The notes under the pieces are model-generated. The model was given only the letters and a program-made list of their open reading frames with translations, was not told where the DNA came from and searched no databases. Both the position numbers and the translations under genes were made by a program. Positions 44,613 to 46,332 of a DNA stretch of 46,332 bases are shown here, piece after piece. Source of the stretch: Paracoccaceae bacterium (GTDB lineage: Bacteria; Pseudomonadota; Alphaproteobacteria; Rhodobacterales; Rhodobacteraceae). The stretch spans positions 40,001-86,332 of the forward strand of contig VYFX01000036.1 of NCBI GenBank assembly GCA_009842205.1, read 5' to 3'. Numbering within the stretch: the first letter of the stretch is position 1; every line of letters starts with the position of its first letter.

Positions 44613-46148
44613 ATGAAACAGAACCCTCCAAATATCGTATTGATAATGGCCGATCAGTTGGCTCCACAGTTTACCGGTGCCTATGGTCATCCATTTGTCA
44701 AGACACCCCATATGGATGCCTTGTCTGCAAGGGGAGCGCAATTTGATTGGGCTTATTGTAATTCCCCGCTCTGTGCCCCTTCCCGATTCAGCTTCATGTC
44801 AGGCCAACTTGTAACGAATATCGCAGCTTATGACAATGCCAGTGAGTTTCCCTCCTCAATACTGACCTTTGCCCATTATTTGAGGATCATGGGATACAAT
44901 ACCTGTCTCGCAGGGAAGATGCATTTTGTCGGACCTGATCAATTACATGGGTTCGAGGAAAGGGTCAATACCGATTGCTACCCTGCCAATTTTGCCTGGA
45001 CGCCTAATTGGGAATTGCCGGATGAACGAATTGACCGCTGGTACCATAATATGGATTCGGTTTTTGAAGCCGGGTGTGCAGCTTCCACCTTTCAAATCGC
45101 CTACGATGAGGAAGTAGCTTTCAGCACCAAAAAAAAATTGGTGGAATTTGCTGGGGACAGAGAACGCCCCTTTTGTCTGGTGGCCAGTTTCATCCATCCA
45201 CATGATCCCTATGTTGCAACTCCCGAATGGTGGAATCTATATGAAGATGTAGAGATTGATCTTCCCAACAACGTACTAGACTATGACAAACTTGATGCCT
45301 TTTCCCAAAGGATTATGGAGGGGATTGAATCAAATAATCCCAAGATTACCGAAGCAGTCATTAAGAATGCCCGTAGGGGCTATTATGCCAACATGTCATA
45401 TTTTGACAGTCAAATAGGCATGATCGTTAAGACCCTGAGGGAAACCGAGCAGTTTGACAACACCATCATAATAATTACAGCCGATCATGGTGAAATGCTT
45501 GGAGAAAGAGGTTTGTGGTATAAAATGAACTTCTTTGAACCATCTGGCCGGGTTCCCATGATTATGGCCGGTCCGGGAATTGTCAATCGAAAAGTCAAGA
45601 GTATTTGTTCATTGGTGGATGTCCTTCCTACCCTGATTGATATTGGGGTCCAGGGTGGAATGGAAGAACCTGAACTGGTACAAGCCATAGATGGCCGATC
45701 CCTTCTGCCAATGGCAATCGGTGATTTTGAAGATGGTGGTGAAGCGATCGGCGAATATTGCGCCGAACTTACACCCAGTCCTGTGTTTATGATACGACGG
45801 GGTGATTACAAGTTCATATGTTCCGAGGGAGATCCGCCTTTATTGTATAATCTGGAAGACGATCCGGAGGAGCTGGACAACTTGGTTGGCAAAAAAGAAT
45901 ATGCTTCCATTCTCGAAGAGTTTGAGAGGGAAGCTGCCAACCGCTGGGATATTGACAAAATCAAGGCAGATGTAATTGCCAAGCAAAAACAGCGGCATAC
46001 CTTATTTGAAGCATTGGAGAAGGGAAAGGTTACCCATTGGGATTACAATCCCCCTAGGGATGCCAGTAATGAATATGTCAGAACTCATATGGATTGGAAA
46101 TTCGCAACTGAAAGAACCAGGGTACCACCATATAGGCCGAATTCCTGA
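44613..46148 (+). CDS. betC: Choline sulfatase
   Basis: The 511-residue sulfatase hydrolyses choline-O-sulfate to choline and sulfate. It has the sulfatase signature CAPSR with Cys54 as the formylglycine precursor (SPLCAPSRFSFMSGQ), an N-terminal metal site (IVLIMADQLAP), the ITADHGEMLGERGLW metal site near residue 290, and a C-terminal YVRTHMDWKFATERTRVPP stretch matching the BetC-specific C-terminal domain. No signal peptide is present, as expected for cytosolic BetC. The bet genes betA, betB and betI are not adjacent. A sulfatase-maturing enzyme would be needed and is not in the window. Released choline could feed glycine betaine synthesis and, further on, sarcosine. Confidence 0.92.
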   Translation: MKQNPPNIVLIMADQLAPQFTGAYGHPFVKTPHMDALSARGAQFDWAYCNSPLCAPSRFSFMSGQLVTNIAAYDNASEFPSSILTFAHYLRIMGYNTCLAGKMHFVGPDQLHGFEERVNTDCYPANFAWTPNWELPDERIDRWYHNMDSVFEAGCAASTFQIAYDEEVAFSTKKKLVEFAGDRERPFCLVASFIHPHDPYVATPEWWNLYEDVEIDLPNNVLDYDKLDAFSQRIMEGIESNNPKITEAVIKNARRGYYANMSYFDSQIGMIVKTLRETEQFDNTIIIITADHGEMLGERGLWYKMNFFEPSGRVPMIMAGPGIVNRKVKSICSLVDVLPTLIDIGVQGGMEEPELVQAIDGRSLLPMAIGDFEDGGEAIGEYCAELTPSPVFMIRRGDYKFICSEGDPPLLYNLEDDPEELDNLVGKKEYASILEEFEREAANRWDIDKIKADVIAKQKQRHTLFEALEKGKVTHWDYNPPRDASNEYVRTHMDWKFATERTRVPPYRPNS

Positions 46149-46261
46149 AATCAGCCTTGAGTAAGATTCTTTGGAAAGTTTGGTATGTGGACCGGGGTTA
46201 ATTGCCAGGCCAATTACAAGGTAATGACCGAGAGTGATTTTGATTATCAATCAATGAGGAG

Positions 46262-46332
46262 TCAGCTTCCCTCACCTGGTTTTTCCGAGAAATACTTTTC
46301 CATTTTACCTTCCTCGAATTCGTGACTCTCGG
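46262..46332 (-). CDS. Possible C-terminal fragment of an unidentified gene (runs off the window)
   Basis: A minus-strand frame is open from the window edge to a TGA at 46262-46264 and encodes about 22 residues rich in Glu and Lys, including EFEEGKMEKYFSEKPGEGS. The composition looks protein-like but is too short to identify. The 113 bases between it and betC contain a TAATTG/CAATTA hairpin near 46200 without a T-run. Confidence 0.3.
   Translation of the reverse strand, partial: ESHEFEEGKMEKYFSEKPGEGS

Overview
The window reads as a contiguous piece of an aerobic, probably marine alphaproteobacterial chromosome of moderate to low GC. This placement is inferred from gene style: a DinB polymerase with an N-terminal zinc ribbon, a zinc-independent L36, two branched-chain-amino-acid-type ABC transporters, heterotetrameric sarcosine oxidase, choline sulfatase, and NuoG-like formate dehydrogenase. 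I cannot name the species; a SAR116/Rhodospirillales-like lineage is a guess. No CRISPR array, insertion sequence, prophage or rRNA was seen.

Layout. 1-9.4 kb is mostly housekeeping: the 5' end of msrP, clpB with a heat-shock-like promoter, a cytosine-deaminase-type amidohydrolase, an acyl-CoA synthetase overlapping pyrF, a Y-family polymerase and a TerB-like membrane protein. At 9.5-9.7 kb lie tRNA-Val(GAC) and the tiny rpmJ. From 9.7 to 27.6 kb all genes are on the minus strand. One block is an ABC transporter bracketed by two CoA-ligase-family genes. Next come a single-subunit formate dehydrogenase and miaB, then a second complete Liv-type transporter with its own promoter and a palindrome at the predicted start of transcription. 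27.8-34.5 kb is a sarcosine oxidase operon (soxBDAG) preceded by an AhpD-like protein and an aminopeptidase-T-like protein.

34.6-40.4 kb is the most unusual part. A histidine-box hydroxylase/desaturase, a small Rieske ferredoxin and a VanA-type Rieske oxygenase on the plus strand face a 1071-residue reductive dehalogenase on the minus strand. That dehalogenase is fused to an FMN/NAD/[2Fe-2S] reductase. It is a soluble, potentially self-sufficient, cobalamin-dependent enzyme of the NpRdhA/BhbA kind, with an obvious internal duplication. 40.6-46.3 kb holds a K+/H+ antiporter, the divergent cobalamin genes cobT and cobS, choline sulfatase, and a possible gene fragment at the edge.

How the genes may work together. 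Choline sulfatase releases choline. If choline-to-sarcosine enzymes exist elsewhere, sarcosine oxidase would make glycine plus a one-carbon unit, and formate dehydrogenase could oxidise the resulting formate. The dehalogenase and Rieske genes suggest catabolism of halogenated, possibly aromatic, compounds; cobT and cobS could support its cofactor. These links are inferences from gene content.
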